Shown piece by piece: positions 14,758 to 21,836 of a stretch of DNA of 21,836 nt (its first letter is position 1; every line of letters starts with the position of its first letter). The DNA comes from an uncultured Clostridia bacterium (GTDB lineage: Bacteria > Bacillota > Clostridia > Oscillospirales > Ruminococcaceae): contig CAMWVF010000002.1 of NCBI GenBank assembly GCA_947177545.1, positions 1 to 21,836 on the forward strand. Direction: 5' to 3'. Position numbers and translations under genes: made by a program. Under the pieces are notes generated by a model. The model did not search any database. It had not been told where the DNA came from and saw nothing but the letters and a program-made list of their open reading frames with translations.

Positions 14758-16515
14758 ATGATGAGAGTTACCGATAAAATGACAACCGGAACTTTTCTAA
14801 CTAATAACAGGCGTCTGCGCAGCAATTTGCTGGGAAGCTATACCAGAATAATGACCCAGCGCCGCTTCAACCGTGTTTCGGAGGACAGCATCAACGGCGC
14901 AAAGGCTATGATAATCCGCCGCGACCTGAGAGACCTTGATATTTACGACAGCAATTTAAGCTCCATAAAGCAGCTTTTCACCGAGGCTGAATCTTCTCTC
15001 ACACAGATAGCCCATAAAAATTACATCTCAGTTGAGGAGCAGCTTGTTGCCGCAACAAACGGCACTCACGACCAGATGGAAATGAACATCTTCGCAACTA
15101 CTCTCGACCAGATCGCTGACAGTATGGTCAATACTCTGAACGCGGATTTCAGTGAAAGACAGATATTCGGCGGAACAAACAACAGTACTCCTCCCTTTGA
15201 GATCGGAAGATACTGCGTTACCGATGAAAACGATACGGTAATTTATCCTCCCTACTTCTACGATTACTATGTAGGTGCCGAAGCTACCCAAAATCAGATC
15301 GCTGATGCAAATGAAGCACTTGCAAAGCTTGCGGAACACAATACAAACGGTACTTCTGCGGAAGAAAAGGATTTCGTTTCAATGACTCAGACACTTAAAA
15401 AGTTGAACGTAGAGGTCGGAGTGAACGAGGACGGCAAATATACCGCAACTGTAACGACCGACAACGGTAAGGGCGATAAGATTACTATTCTTTTGCCTGA
15501 CGGAACACATCAGGACTTTGTTTACGGCGAGGGTGAAAATCCTGTTATCGCTGAAGTTGAAGCTGCTGCTGCAAATATTACCGCAAACGGCGCGGTAAGC
15601 AAAGCTGACGCGGAGGCTCTTGCAAAGCTTAACCTTACCGCCGAGGTGGACGACGCAGGCACGGTTACTTTCAAGGACAGCAAGGGCATTATCGTTAACA
15701 TGGCAGGCGGACTCCCTGCGGAGATCAAGGACAAAGTTCCCAAGGAGATAACTGTTTCGGTGGGAACCGAAACAGTATCAAAGCAGATAGAAAACGAGGT
15801 CAAGTCCCAGTTTGAAATGGTGGACGTTCCACGTTCGATAACATATAATGGTATCCCCGTTGACTTTGATGTTATGCACAAGATGACCGACGCAAATGGA
15901 AATAAGTTTGATATTCAGATAGGCTCGAAGTACACAATCAAAAAGCTTAACGACGATTTCACATGGAGTGAGGGCACTGAGATAGCTCCCAACGTTGAAG
16001 CGGCTGTCAAGGGAAGAAACAATTCGCTTATCTTCCCGGGTTCCGATCCTGTATATGTTGATATCGGCATAGGCATGAAATACGACAAGGACAATGATTA
16101 CAAGGTTGATCCTCAGACAGCTCTCGATACTGCATTCAACGGAGCTGCCATCATGGGCTGCGGTCTCGACGACGACGGCTACAGCAAAAACCTTGTGCAG
16201 CTTGTTCTTGACGCGGCAAGAGCTCTGAGAAACGGGGATCAGTCTACTCCGAACGCTATCATCGACAAGGCTAACAAGGCTAACAATAACGTTATTATCG
16301 AGATCGCCAATATCGGTTCAAAGCAGAACAGCATAGAGTTCTACGAGCAGAGGAACGAGGATTCCAGATACAACCTGAGAGAACGTCAGAACATTGTTGA
16401 GGGAACGGATATGGAAACCGAGATAAGCTATTGGGAAAGCCTCAGAGCGGCTTATGAGGCTTCTCTTAAAGTCGGCACACAGGTTATTCCGAATTCTATT
16501 TTCAACTACATTTAA
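14758..16515 (+). CDS. flgL: Flagellar hook-associated protein 3 FlgL (enlarged)
   Basis: Second junction protein, between FlgK and the filament. The N-terminal D0/D1 helices resemble flagellin and FlgL (MRVTDKMTTGTFLTNNRRLRSNLLGSYTRI, then RIFG-like QIFGGTNNSTPPF near 142-154). The C-terminal helix (IGSKQNSIEFYEQRN to YEASLKVGTQVIPNSIFNYI) is also typical. The length of 585 is about twice the usual 300. An inserted region of about 250 residues (roughly 175-430) includes an Ala-rich acidic block and beta-rich segments. The frame begins ATG-ATG; the first is taken because AAAGGA lies 10 nt before it. Parallels the enlargement of FlgK. Confidence 0.93.
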   Translation: MMRVTDKMTTGTFLTNNRRLRSNLLGSYTRIMTQRRFNRVSEDSINGAKAMIIRRDLRDLDIYDSNLSSIKQLFTEAESSLTQIAHKNYISVEEQLVAATNGTHDQMEMNIFATTLDQIADSMVNTLNADFSERQIFGGTNNSTPPFEIGRYCVTDENDTVIYPPYFYDYYVGAEATQNQIADANEALAKLAEHNTNGTSAEEKDFVSMTQTLKKLNVEVGVNEDGKYTATVTTDNGKGDKITILLPDGTHQDFVYGEGENPVIAEVEAAAANITANGAVSKADAEALAKLNLTAEVDDAGTVTFKDSKGIIVNMAGGLPAEIKDKVPKEITVSVGTETVSKQIENEVKSQFEMVDVPRSITYNGIPVDFDVMHKMTDANGNKFDIQIGSKYTIKKLNDDFTWSEGTEIAPNVEAAVKGRNNSLIFPGSDPVYVDIGIGMKYDKDNDYKVDPQTALDTAFNGAAIMGCGLDDDGYSKNLVQLVLDAARALRNGDQSTPNAIIDKANKANNNVIIEIANIGSKQNSIEFYEQRNEDSRYNLRERQNIVEGTDMETEISYWESLRAAYEASLKVGTQVIPNSIFNYI

Positions 16516-16536
16516 GCAGAATTTAGGTTCCCATAA

Positions 16537-16550
16537 ATGCAAATTTGCAT
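16537..16550. repeat. Perfect 14-bp palindrome downstream of flgL
   Basis: ATGCAAATTTGCAT is self-complementary and lies 21 bp after the flgL stop in the 134-bp gap before yviE. It could be a protein-binding site. No function can be assigned. Confidence 0.4.
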
Positions 16551-16592
16551 ATCGGCGTAAGCTTTGTTCTTTCAGCCGGCAACAAATGAACG

Positions 16593-16649
16593 AAAGGAGA
16601 AAGCCTCCCTGCGGCGCGAGCGGCTGACTTACGGGGGCGGATTACTGAT
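16593..16649 (+). promoter_or_regulatory. Displaced Shine-Dalgarno and GC-rich spacer before yviE
   Basis: AAAGGAG at 16593-16599 has the form used throughout this operon but is 50 nt from the yviE ATG instead of 8-10. The intervening 16600-16645 is strikingly GC-rich (blocks GCCTCCCTGCGGCGCGAG and ACGGGGGCGG) compared with the flanking operon. This fits an inserted repeat or a translational control element. GGAG can pair with the adjacent CTCC. Confidence 0.45.
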
Positions 16650-17267
16650 ATGGAGCAATTGTTAAGTATTAAACACATTCCAATTAAAGTTGAAGTAAAG
16701 GTTCAGCGGGCAGAGCTGAAGCCTGTTGAGGACAGCGGCAAAACAGCTGCTGCGCCCTCCGTAAAGGTATCTTCAAAGCAGGGGGGAGGACTGCGTTTAC
16801 AGGCTGAACCGTACAGGATCGACCTTTCCGAGGCAAGGAACTATGATGCGTATATCCCTTCGACGGGTACGGGTAACGGTATCACCCTTACTTATGAGGC
16901 TGTAGCAAGGCTTGCTGACGGTACACAGAAAAGCGGAGAGGCAAACGGGACTCAGCGCAAGAAGCCTTCAAGCGTTGAAGCAGCGCTCCGTTCACTGCCG
17001 AGAAACCGCAACAGAGCTGTAAGCTATAATAACGGTACACTGAGTATAAATTATCAGATGAATATGCCGTCTTCCGTTGAAACAGCGGCAGCTTCAAGCG
17101 ACCCTGTGGAGGCGATACAGTTTACGGAATTTGAGTTTGTTCCGGGCAGCATAGAGTTTATAATCACTCAAATGCCCGAGCTTGACATTGAGTATCTGGG
17201 AGATCCGATATATTTCCCAAGAAGCGCCGACCCCAACTATGAACCGCCGCTTGACGTGTTCGCATGA
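16650..17267 (+). CDS. yviE: DUF6470 family protein (YviE-like)
   Basis: A 205-residue protein of unknown function, found between flgL and fliW in Bacillus and many Clostridia. The N-terminus (LLSIKHIPIKVEVKVQRAELKP) has the alternating hydrophobic pattern of DUF6470. The middle is Lys/Ser-rich and probably flexible, and the C-terminus is acidic and Pro-rich. It has no signal or membrane segment. The ATG at 16650 is preceded only by a G-rich stretch (GGGGGCGG), while an excellent AAAGGAG lies 50 nt further upstream. No alternative in-frame start exists between them. Its TGA overlaps an ATG in the fliW frame. Confidence 0.75.
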   Translation: MEQLLSIKHIPIKVEVKVQRAELKPVEDSGKTAAAPSVKVSSKQGGGLRLQAEPYRIDLSEARNYDAYIPSTGTGNGITLTYEAVARLADGTQKSGEANGTQRKKPSSVEAALRSLPRNRNRAVSYNNGTLSINYQMNMPSSVETAAASSDPVEAIQFTEFEFVPGSIEFIITQMPELDIEYLGDPIYFPRSADPNYEPPLDVFA

Positions 17268-17281
17268 TGAAAGGTGACCCT

Positions 17282-17716
17282 ATGATCGTTAATACAAGAG
17301 ATTTCGGCGAGCAGGAAATTGCCGAGGATAATATCCTGAAATTTCCTAACGGCATTTATGCCTTTGAGGATCAGCACAGGTTCGTGATGCTTTCTCCGCT
17401 GGGCAACGATGTGTTCCCTGCATGGCTCCAGAGTCTTGACAACGAAAATCTTTGCTTTATAGTGTTTGACCCTGAACAGATAGTAAAGGATTATTCGATC
17501 ACGGCAGACGCGGAAAGTACAGCCGCAATCGAAAAGGGCAGGGAAACAAGCATAAGATATCTAAGCCTTGCGGTTGTGCCGGAGGAGTACAAAAATACTA
17601 CGGTAAACCTCAAAAGCCCGATAATAATCAACGCCGATAAAATGCTTGCGGCGCAGACTATTGCGGCGGAGGATTATCCGATAAAATTCCCCATCTTTAA
17701 AAAGGAGGGAGAATAA
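17282..17716 (+). CDS. fliW: Flagellar assembly factor FliW
   Basis: FliW binds flagellin and, when free, binds CsrA and relieves its repression of flagellin mRNA (known from B. subtilis). From the ATG at 17282 the protein has 144 residues and begins MIVNTRDFGEQEIAEDNILKFPNGIYAFED, the standard FliW N-terminus. KSPIIINADKMLAAQ near residues 113-127 is also characteristic. The frame extends to an ATG at 17264 that overlaps the yviE stop. The later start is preferred because AAAGGTGA lies just before it and it gives the family's usual first residues. It is followed directly by csrA, as expected. Confidence 0.92.
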   Translation: MIVNTRDFGEQEIAEDNILKFPNGIYAFEDQHRFVMLSPLGNDVFPAWLQSLDNENLCFIVFDPEQIVKDYSITADAESTAAIEKGRETSIRYLSLAVVPEEYKNTTVNLKSPIIINADKMLAAQTIAAEDYPIKFPIFKKEGE

Positions 17717-17941
17717 ATGCTGGTTATAACCCGAAAAAACGGCGAGGGGCTGCTGATAGGCGAGGACGTAAGGGTAACGGTGGTCGAAACTGCCAAGGAT
17801 CGCGTAAAGATCGGCATTGACGCTCCGCCCAACGTGAGGATCATCAGGAATGAACTTTTCGATACTGAAAAATTTAATATGCAGGCAGCTCTGCACAAAT
17901 CCGCTGCGGATCTGCTGTCAATAATCAAAAGTCAAAATTAA
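17717..17941 (+). CDS. csrA: Carbon storage / translational regulator CsrA
   Basis: A small dimeric RNA-binding protein (74 residues) that binds GGA-containing sites near ribosome binding sites. MLVITRKNGEGLLIGEDVRVTVVE matches the N-terminal strand, with the conserved Arg at position 6. KIGIDAPPNVRIIRNELF contains the second RNA-contacting Arg (in RIIRNEL, where VHR is usual). The ATG follows the fliW TAA with no gap and AAGGAGG lies inside the end of fliW, so expression is coupled. In B. subtilis the target is hag mRNA, but no flagellin gene lies in this window. Confidence 0.96.
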   Translation: MLVITRKNGEGLLIGEDVRVTVVETAKDRVKIGIDAPPNVRIIRNELFDTEKFNMQAALHKSAADLLSIIKSQN

Positions 17942-17967
17942 ATTACAATAAAGAAAGGATGATTTGT

Positions 17968-20492
17968 ATGTCGTCAATTTCAAACAGAAACATGATGTCA
18001 GGTCTTATTTCAGGTCTTGATACCGAGCAGATGGTCAAGGCTATGACCATGAATACCAAAAACCGCATAAACAGTCAGAAGCAGAAGCTTCAGACGCTTA
18101 CATGGAAGCAGGAGAGCTATCGCGACGTTATTTCCAAGATCTCTGAATTTAAGGAAAAATATCTTAAGATCGACGCAGAAAATTCCATTATGGCTAACAG
18201 GGTAATGAAGAAATATATTTCAGAATCCTCAAACGATAAGGTGATTACTGCGACCGCTTCTTCAAACGCTGTTAATGCCAAGTACACCATCAAGGAGGCT
18301 CATGCCGCAAAGGCTGCGGAGCTTTCTTCAGACGGAGCTATATCAACGGGAGAGATCAAGCTTGATTTTTCCAAAACAGTTTCGGGAAAAGATTATAAAA
18401 TTGAAATGACACTGGACGGCATTACAAAGAATGTTACATTCAGAGGCGGCGCAAATGCCGAAGAGTCAAGAAAGAATTTTGCAGCTGCTGCAAATGCTTC
18501 ATTCTCCGAGGTAATTGGCGCCGGCAAGAAGTTTGAATTCAGAGAGGGAACAAACTATATCTCCTTTAACGGCAATAATGACGGTGTTTTCCATACGTTC
18601 AGCATCGGATACAACTCCGAAGCTGTAGGTCTTGCAAATACCGCTTACAACAGGGTCAATACAAATTCTGCGATCGGCAGCATCGGCTTTAATCAGGCTT
18701 TGATGAATACTTCCGACGGCAAGTACGCTTTCAATATCAACGGCGTAGACTTTGAGTTCGATAAGGACACTACTATTTCAAGCATTATCAGTGCTGTAAA
18801 TAATTCCGAAGCAGGCGTGAAGCTTTCTTTCAGCAACGTTTCACAGAGCTTTACCCTCGAAACAAAAGATACAGGCGACGCTTCCGAGATAAATGTTTAT
18901 CAGAAGAAGGGCAATCTGCTTAATGCAATGTTCAATATTGATTCCTCTAAGCTCACTCCGACAAATGCGGACGTTTCCGGAATGGTTACAGCTTTGGGAC
19001 AGAGAACCACAAACATTACCCTTGCTGACGGCAACGATTTTGAAAACGGCAGCCTGACAAGCAACAAGTTTACGATCAAAATGGCTGTTGACGGTGAAAA
19101 CTATAAAAACTATGAGCTTGACCTTGCCGCTCTTAACGACGGAAATACCCACAGTGACAATGAAATAACCGAAAAGCTTACAGAAGCCTTTAAGAAAGCA
19201 ATGGGTTCTGATTTCACAGACGATCTTTCCGTAAGCTATAAAGACGGAAAAATGAGTATTATTTCTGAAAAGGGCGCTTCAACAATTGCTATCGATTCAA
19301 CGGACGCAGATACTCAAAAGCTTATTTCAAGCACAACCAACAACAGCGCGCTTTATCCCGCAGACGAATCCTATGTTGTTGCGGACGGCGTTTCGGAAAT
19401 GAAGTTCATGCTCAACGGCGAAGAGGTTACTGTTACTGCAAGCAACCCCTCTACAGGTATTATGGCTAAGGATCTTATAGACGCAGGTATCATCAAAATG
19501 CCTACAGCAGGCACATTTATTGCTGCCGGGATGTTTCTCTTGTTGACGGCGCAGATGAAAGCACAGATCCTGCCGCTGCATTTATGCAGAAATATTTCGG
19601 AAAGACCACGCTTACAGGAGCTAAGGACGGAGAGATCATCACCAAACGCGGCGAAAACAGTATACTTGAGATCAGCAGCGACGGCAAGAACTTTACAAAA
19701 TACTCCAGCGCAACAAATCTCTTTACATTTGACGGCACAACTATCAACCTTACAGAGGCTAAGGATTTCGTTGCCGCTTCTGAAGATGATTATATAACCG
19801 TTGAGACCAAAAAAGACAACAGCGCTATTAAAGATGTTGTTGTACAATTCGTTGACGATTACAACAAGCTTCTTGAAGATCTGTACAAGGTAACTTCAAC
19901 ATCACGTCCAAAATCAAGCGGTTCTTACTATGATCCTCTTACCGAGGAGCAGGAAGAGGAGATGTCTGACAAGGAGATCGAAAAGTGGAACGAAAACGCT
20001 AAGGTAGGCTTGCTGTACCGCGACAACAATGTCCAGAAATTCCTTTCCGAGATCAGAAGCGCAATGATTACACGTGTTGACGGCTTCGGTCTTGCCGATT
20101 TGGGAGTTACTCTTACAAAAGAGTGGAGTGACAACGGCAAGCTTGAGATAGATGAAAGCAAGCTTGATTCTGCTATCGAGGCTTACGGCGATAAGGTAGC
20201 TAACCTGTTCACCGGCGAAAACGGTCTTGCTTCAAAGCTCGACAGCGTTATAAACAAGGCTATCTCCACCGATACCAAGAAGTATGGCTATCTCTCTCAG
20301 ATGGCAGGTATTGAGGGTACAAAGACCGACAAGGATAACTTGATCTACAAGCAGATGGAATCCATTAACAAGGTCATCGAAAGACTTACAACAAAATATG
20401 AAAATGAGCAGGAGCGTTACTGGAAGCAGTATACGAGACTTGAAACGCTTATGGCTCAGATGCAGTCTTCATTGTCCTACTTCGAGCAGTAA
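17968..20492 (+). pseudogene. fliD: Flagellar filament cap FliD, interrupted by a one-base frameshift
   Basis: FliD (HAP2) caps the growing filament and folds exported flagellin. The first frame starts at 17968 (AAAGGA 8 nt upstream; MSSISNRNMMSGLISGLDTEQMVKAM is a typical FliD start) and stays FliD-like to about 19527. It then continues out of frame to a stop at 19795-19797. The FliD-like sequence resumes one frame over (DVSLVDGADES, from 19530) and runs to 20492, ending in the usual coiled C-terminus (ERYWKQYTRLETLMAQMQSSLSYFEQ). One extra G in the GGG at 19528-19530 would restore a single protein of 841 residues, far above the usual 450-550. Homopolymer error, real mutation and phase switching are all possible. 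The downstream ATG at 19584 has no ribosome binding site. Confidence 0.9.
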
Positions 20493-20500
20493 AAAACAAG

Positions 20501-20545
20501 ATCAAGAGGTCGGGTGATCTGACCTCTTGATTGTAATTTCAAATT
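20501..20545 (+). terminator. Strong hairpin between fliD and fliS (terminator or attenuator)
   Basis: A perfect 11-bp stem, ATCAAGAGGTC (20501-20511) with GACCTCTTGAT (20521-20531), and a 9-nt loop. The following bases (TGTAATTTCAAATTTTT) are T-rich but interrupted, so termination may be partial, lowering fliS relative to upstream genes. It begins 8 nt after the fliD stop. Confidence 0.65.
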
Positions 20546-20566
20546 TTTAATAGGAGGACCGTCATA

Positions 20567-20935
20567 ATGCAGCAGAATCCGTACCAGAAATTCATGCAGC
20601 AATCAGTTACGACAATGACTCCGGGACAATTGGTGGTTGCGCTTTATGACAAGGCAATAACAGAGCTTAACAAAGCGGTGTACTTTATTGAGGAAGAGCC
20701 CAGCATACCCAAAGCACATAACGCTATAACAAGGGTTGCGGACATTGTTGACACGCTTGACGCACACCTCAAGGAAAAGTATGAAATTTCCAAAAGCCTT
20801 GCTGATATGTATCAGTATTTTCGCGAAACTCTTATACGGGCAAATGTAAAAAAAGATGCCGAGCTGCTTAAAGAGCTTATACCGTTTTTTACGGAAATAA
20901 GGAATGCTTTTGCCGAAGCATCAAAGGGCTTTTAG
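20567..20935 (+). CDS. fliS: Flagellin export chaperone FliS
   Basis: A 122-residue four-helix protein that binds the C-terminus of flagellin in the cytosol and prevents premature polymerisation. NPYQKFMQQSVTTMTPGQLVVALYDKAITELNKA at the N-terminus is the FliS signature, and LIRANVKKDAELLKELIPFFTEIRNAF is the C-terminal helix region. A good ribosome binding site (AGGAGGACC) is 8 nt upstream. It follows fliD as in most Firmicutes and is intact even though fliD is frameshifted. Confidence 0.96.
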   Translation: MQQNPYQKFMQQSVTTMTPGQLVVALYDKAITELNKAVYFIEEEPSIPKAHNAITRVADIVDTLDAHLKEKYEISKSLADMYQYFRETLIRANVKKDAELLKELIPFFTEIRNAFAEASKGF

Positions 20936-20958
20936 CGGGGCGTAGAATCCCCAGCAGG

Positions 20959-21001
20959 GCAGTGTCACTCTTGTTGCCGAATACGGCGGACTGCTTGTTT
21001 T
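20959..21001 (+). terminator. Branched hairpin with T run after fliS
   Basis: GCAGT (20959-20963) pairs with ACTGC (20990-20994), enclosing an inner GCCG/CGGC hairpin (loop AATA), followed by TTGTTTTT. An additional CTCTC/GAGAG hairpin lies at about 21005-21020. The 172-nt gap before the next gene is GC-richer than its flanks and may carry a partial terminator plus a leader. Confidence 0.5.
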
Positions 21002-21107
21002 TATCTCTCTTCAAGGAGAGGCGGGTGAGTACAGTCTGCGGCAAGTACATAAGGGTATGTGTTTCTAATCTCTAATTCTCTAACTTTCTAAAAGGAGTTT
21101 TTCTGTT

Positions 21108-21575
21108 ATGAATAAACCATTGATCGGGCTTGTTGACCGTAAGATACAAGAAATGGAGAGATACAAGGAAATTACAAACCGAATGATATATGAGGACATA
21201 GACGGCGTAGAGGAGCTTATGGGGGAGTGTCAGAAGATCATTACGGTAATGGACGGCATCTCGGTAGACATAAAGCAGTATATCAATGAGCAGTCCGTAG
21301 AGCGCAAGGAAAAGCTGGAAAAGCTTATGAACTTTGAGGATATCGGAGCGCTGAACGGAGAGCTTTTGGAGCTTCAGGAAAAGATCAAACGCACTAATGA
21401 ACTGCGTTTGCAGATCATTGAAAGCAATCGTGCAGCATACAATCATCTTGCCGAAATGCAGGAGGAGCTTAAAGAAAAGCTGGGGGAATCCGCAAAGGGC
21501 AAGCAGGTCATCAACTATTTTTCCGGCACGAATACAAATGTGAATAAAGGAAAAAAGCTGAATATTTCAAATTAA
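21108..21575 (+). CDS. Coiled-coil protein, putative FliT/FlgN-like flagellar chaperone
   Basis: A 155-residue, highly charged, all-helical protein with no membrane or signal segment. Long amphipathic helices cover about 8-60 and 75-125 (ELLELQEKIKRTNELRLQIIESNRAAYNHLAEMQEELKEK). The C-terminus becomes basic and Asn/Gly-rich. It lies downstream of fliS where FliT, the FliD chaperone, normally sits, and its size is similar to FlgN proteins. No diagnostic motif proves the assignment, so the function is inferred from position and shape. The ribosome binding site is AAAGGAG, 10 nt from the ATG. It may be transcribed from the flagellar operon by readthrough. Confidence 0.6.
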   Translation: MNKPLIGLVDRKIQEMERYKEITNRMIYEDIDGVEELMGECQKIITVMDGISVDIKQYINEQSVERKEKLEKLMNFEDIGALNGELLELQEKIKRTNELRLQIIESNRAAYNHLAEMQEELKEKLGESAKGKQVINYFSGTNTNVNKGKKLNISN

Positions 21576-21630
21576 TTTGAATAATAATACCATTAACTTC
21601 ATCGGGCTGAAAAGTCCGACGGAGTTGTAT

Positions 21631-21707
21631 GCGTCTGTAGCTCAGTTGGATAGAGCGTCAGACTCCGACTCTGAAGGTCGCAGGTTCGACTCCTGTCAGG
21701 CGCACCA
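21631..21707 (+). tRNA. tRNA-Arg (anticodon CCG)
   Basis: A 77-nt cloverleaf with CCA encoded. Acceptor stem GCGTCTG/CAGGCGC (one wobble), D arm GCTC...GAGC, anticodon stem TCAGA/TCTGA with loop CTCCGAC (anticodon CCG at 21665-21667), variable loop AGGTC, and T arm GCAGG-TTCGACT-CCTGT. It reads CGG codons. Confidence 0.96.
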
Positions 21708-21731
21708 TCTTTCCTTTAGAAAAAAGATATT

Positions 21732-21776
21732 TTGCTCTCAAATGGCTTAGGTAGGCGGTTTGAGGGCAATTCTTTT
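21732..21776 (+). terminator. Rho-independent terminator after tRNA-Arg
   Basis: TTGCTCTCAAA (21732-21742) pairs with TTTGAGGGCAA (21759-21769), 11 bp with one wobble and a 16-nt loop, followed by TTCTTTT. It lies 25 nt after the tRNA. Confidence 0.85.
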
Positions 21777-21836
21777 GTGAAAAAGCGGAGTAAAAAACCG
21801 TAGATATTTTTAAGGGGTTTTTAAGGCAAAAAGGGA

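Noticed and set aside
16549..16556. Perfect sigma-D -10 octamer GCCGATAT on the minus strand downstream of flgL
   Set aside because: The four bases 15 nt upstream are CTGA, not TAAA, and no minus-strand gene follows, so it is likely chance overlap with the adjacent palindrome.
17264..17281. Upstream ATG extending fliW by 6 codons
   Set aside because: It overlaps the yviE stop. The ATG at 17282 follows AAAGGTGA and gives the normal FliW N-terminus.
19528..19535. Programmed -1 ribosomal frameshift as the explanation for the fliD break
   Set aside because: The bases GCC-GGG-ATG do not form a standard slippery heptamer, and I saw no obvious downstream stimulatory stem. A missing base is simpler, though not proven.
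21566..21581. 16-bp perfect AT-only-ended palindrome over the stop codon of the FliT-like gene
   Set aside because: It is AT-rich with no loop or T tract for termination, and could easily occur by chance in this composition.

Overview
The window looks like a chromosome segment of an anaerobic, flagellated Clostridia bacterium. An Oscillospiraceae/Ruminococcaceae-like gut or rumen lineage is my best guess. The basis is a complete six-gene Rnf complex in the clostridial order C-D-G-E-A-B, a B. subtilis-type late flagellar operon with a near-perfect sigma-D promoter, AAAGGA-type ribosome binding sites throughout, and moderate GC. I cannot name a species from sequence alone.

Layout. (1) 2-1806: 3' part of a class B penicillin-binding protein gene and its terminator. 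(2) 1815-2651: a histidine-phosphatase gene behind a consensus sigma-A promoter. (3) 2678-4614, minus strand: a queuosine-precursor operon, queC - GNAT acetyltransferase - queF, preceded by a 171-nt leader that can fold extensively. (4) 4615-9782, minus strand: rnfCDGEAB, a membrane ferredoxin:NAD+ oxidoreductase. (5) 9783-10163: a 381-bp gap with a strong plus-strand promoter, a MITE-like palindrome and a hairpin terminator but no recognisable gene, so a candidate small RNA unit. (6) 10164-11062, minus strand: a Gx-transporter-like membrane protein and a NusG-domain-II protein, translationally coupled. (7) 11063-11447: divergent control region with a minus-strand sigma-A promoter, an AT-rich imperfect inverted repeat and the sigma-D promoter. 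(8) 11448-21575, plus strand: flgM - flgN - flgK - flgL - yviE - fliW - csrA - fliD - fliS - FliT-like gene. (9) 21631-21707: tRNA-Arg(CCG), then a terminator.

How it works together. The Rnf proteins couple electron flow between ferredoxin and NAD to an ion gradient. The NusG-II/Gx pair upstream is probably accessory to redox or flavin chemistry, but that is inferred from context. The flagellar operon encodes the anti-sigma factor FlgM, the export chaperones FlgN, FliS and a FliT-like protein, the hook-filament junction proteins FlgK and FlgL, the cap FliD, and the FliW-CsrA switch that controls flagellin translation in B. subtilis. The operon matches the B. subtilis order, but hag and flaG, which normally lie between csrA and fliD, are absent.

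Most notable observations: fliD is broken by a one-base frameshift at a GGG run near 19528-19530; FlgK, FlgL and the reconstructed FliD are all much larger than usual; the orphan promoter-palindrome-terminator unit lies upstream of rnfC; the queC leader has a nested long-range fold; and a GC-rich segment separates yviE from its expected Shine-Dalgarno sequence.
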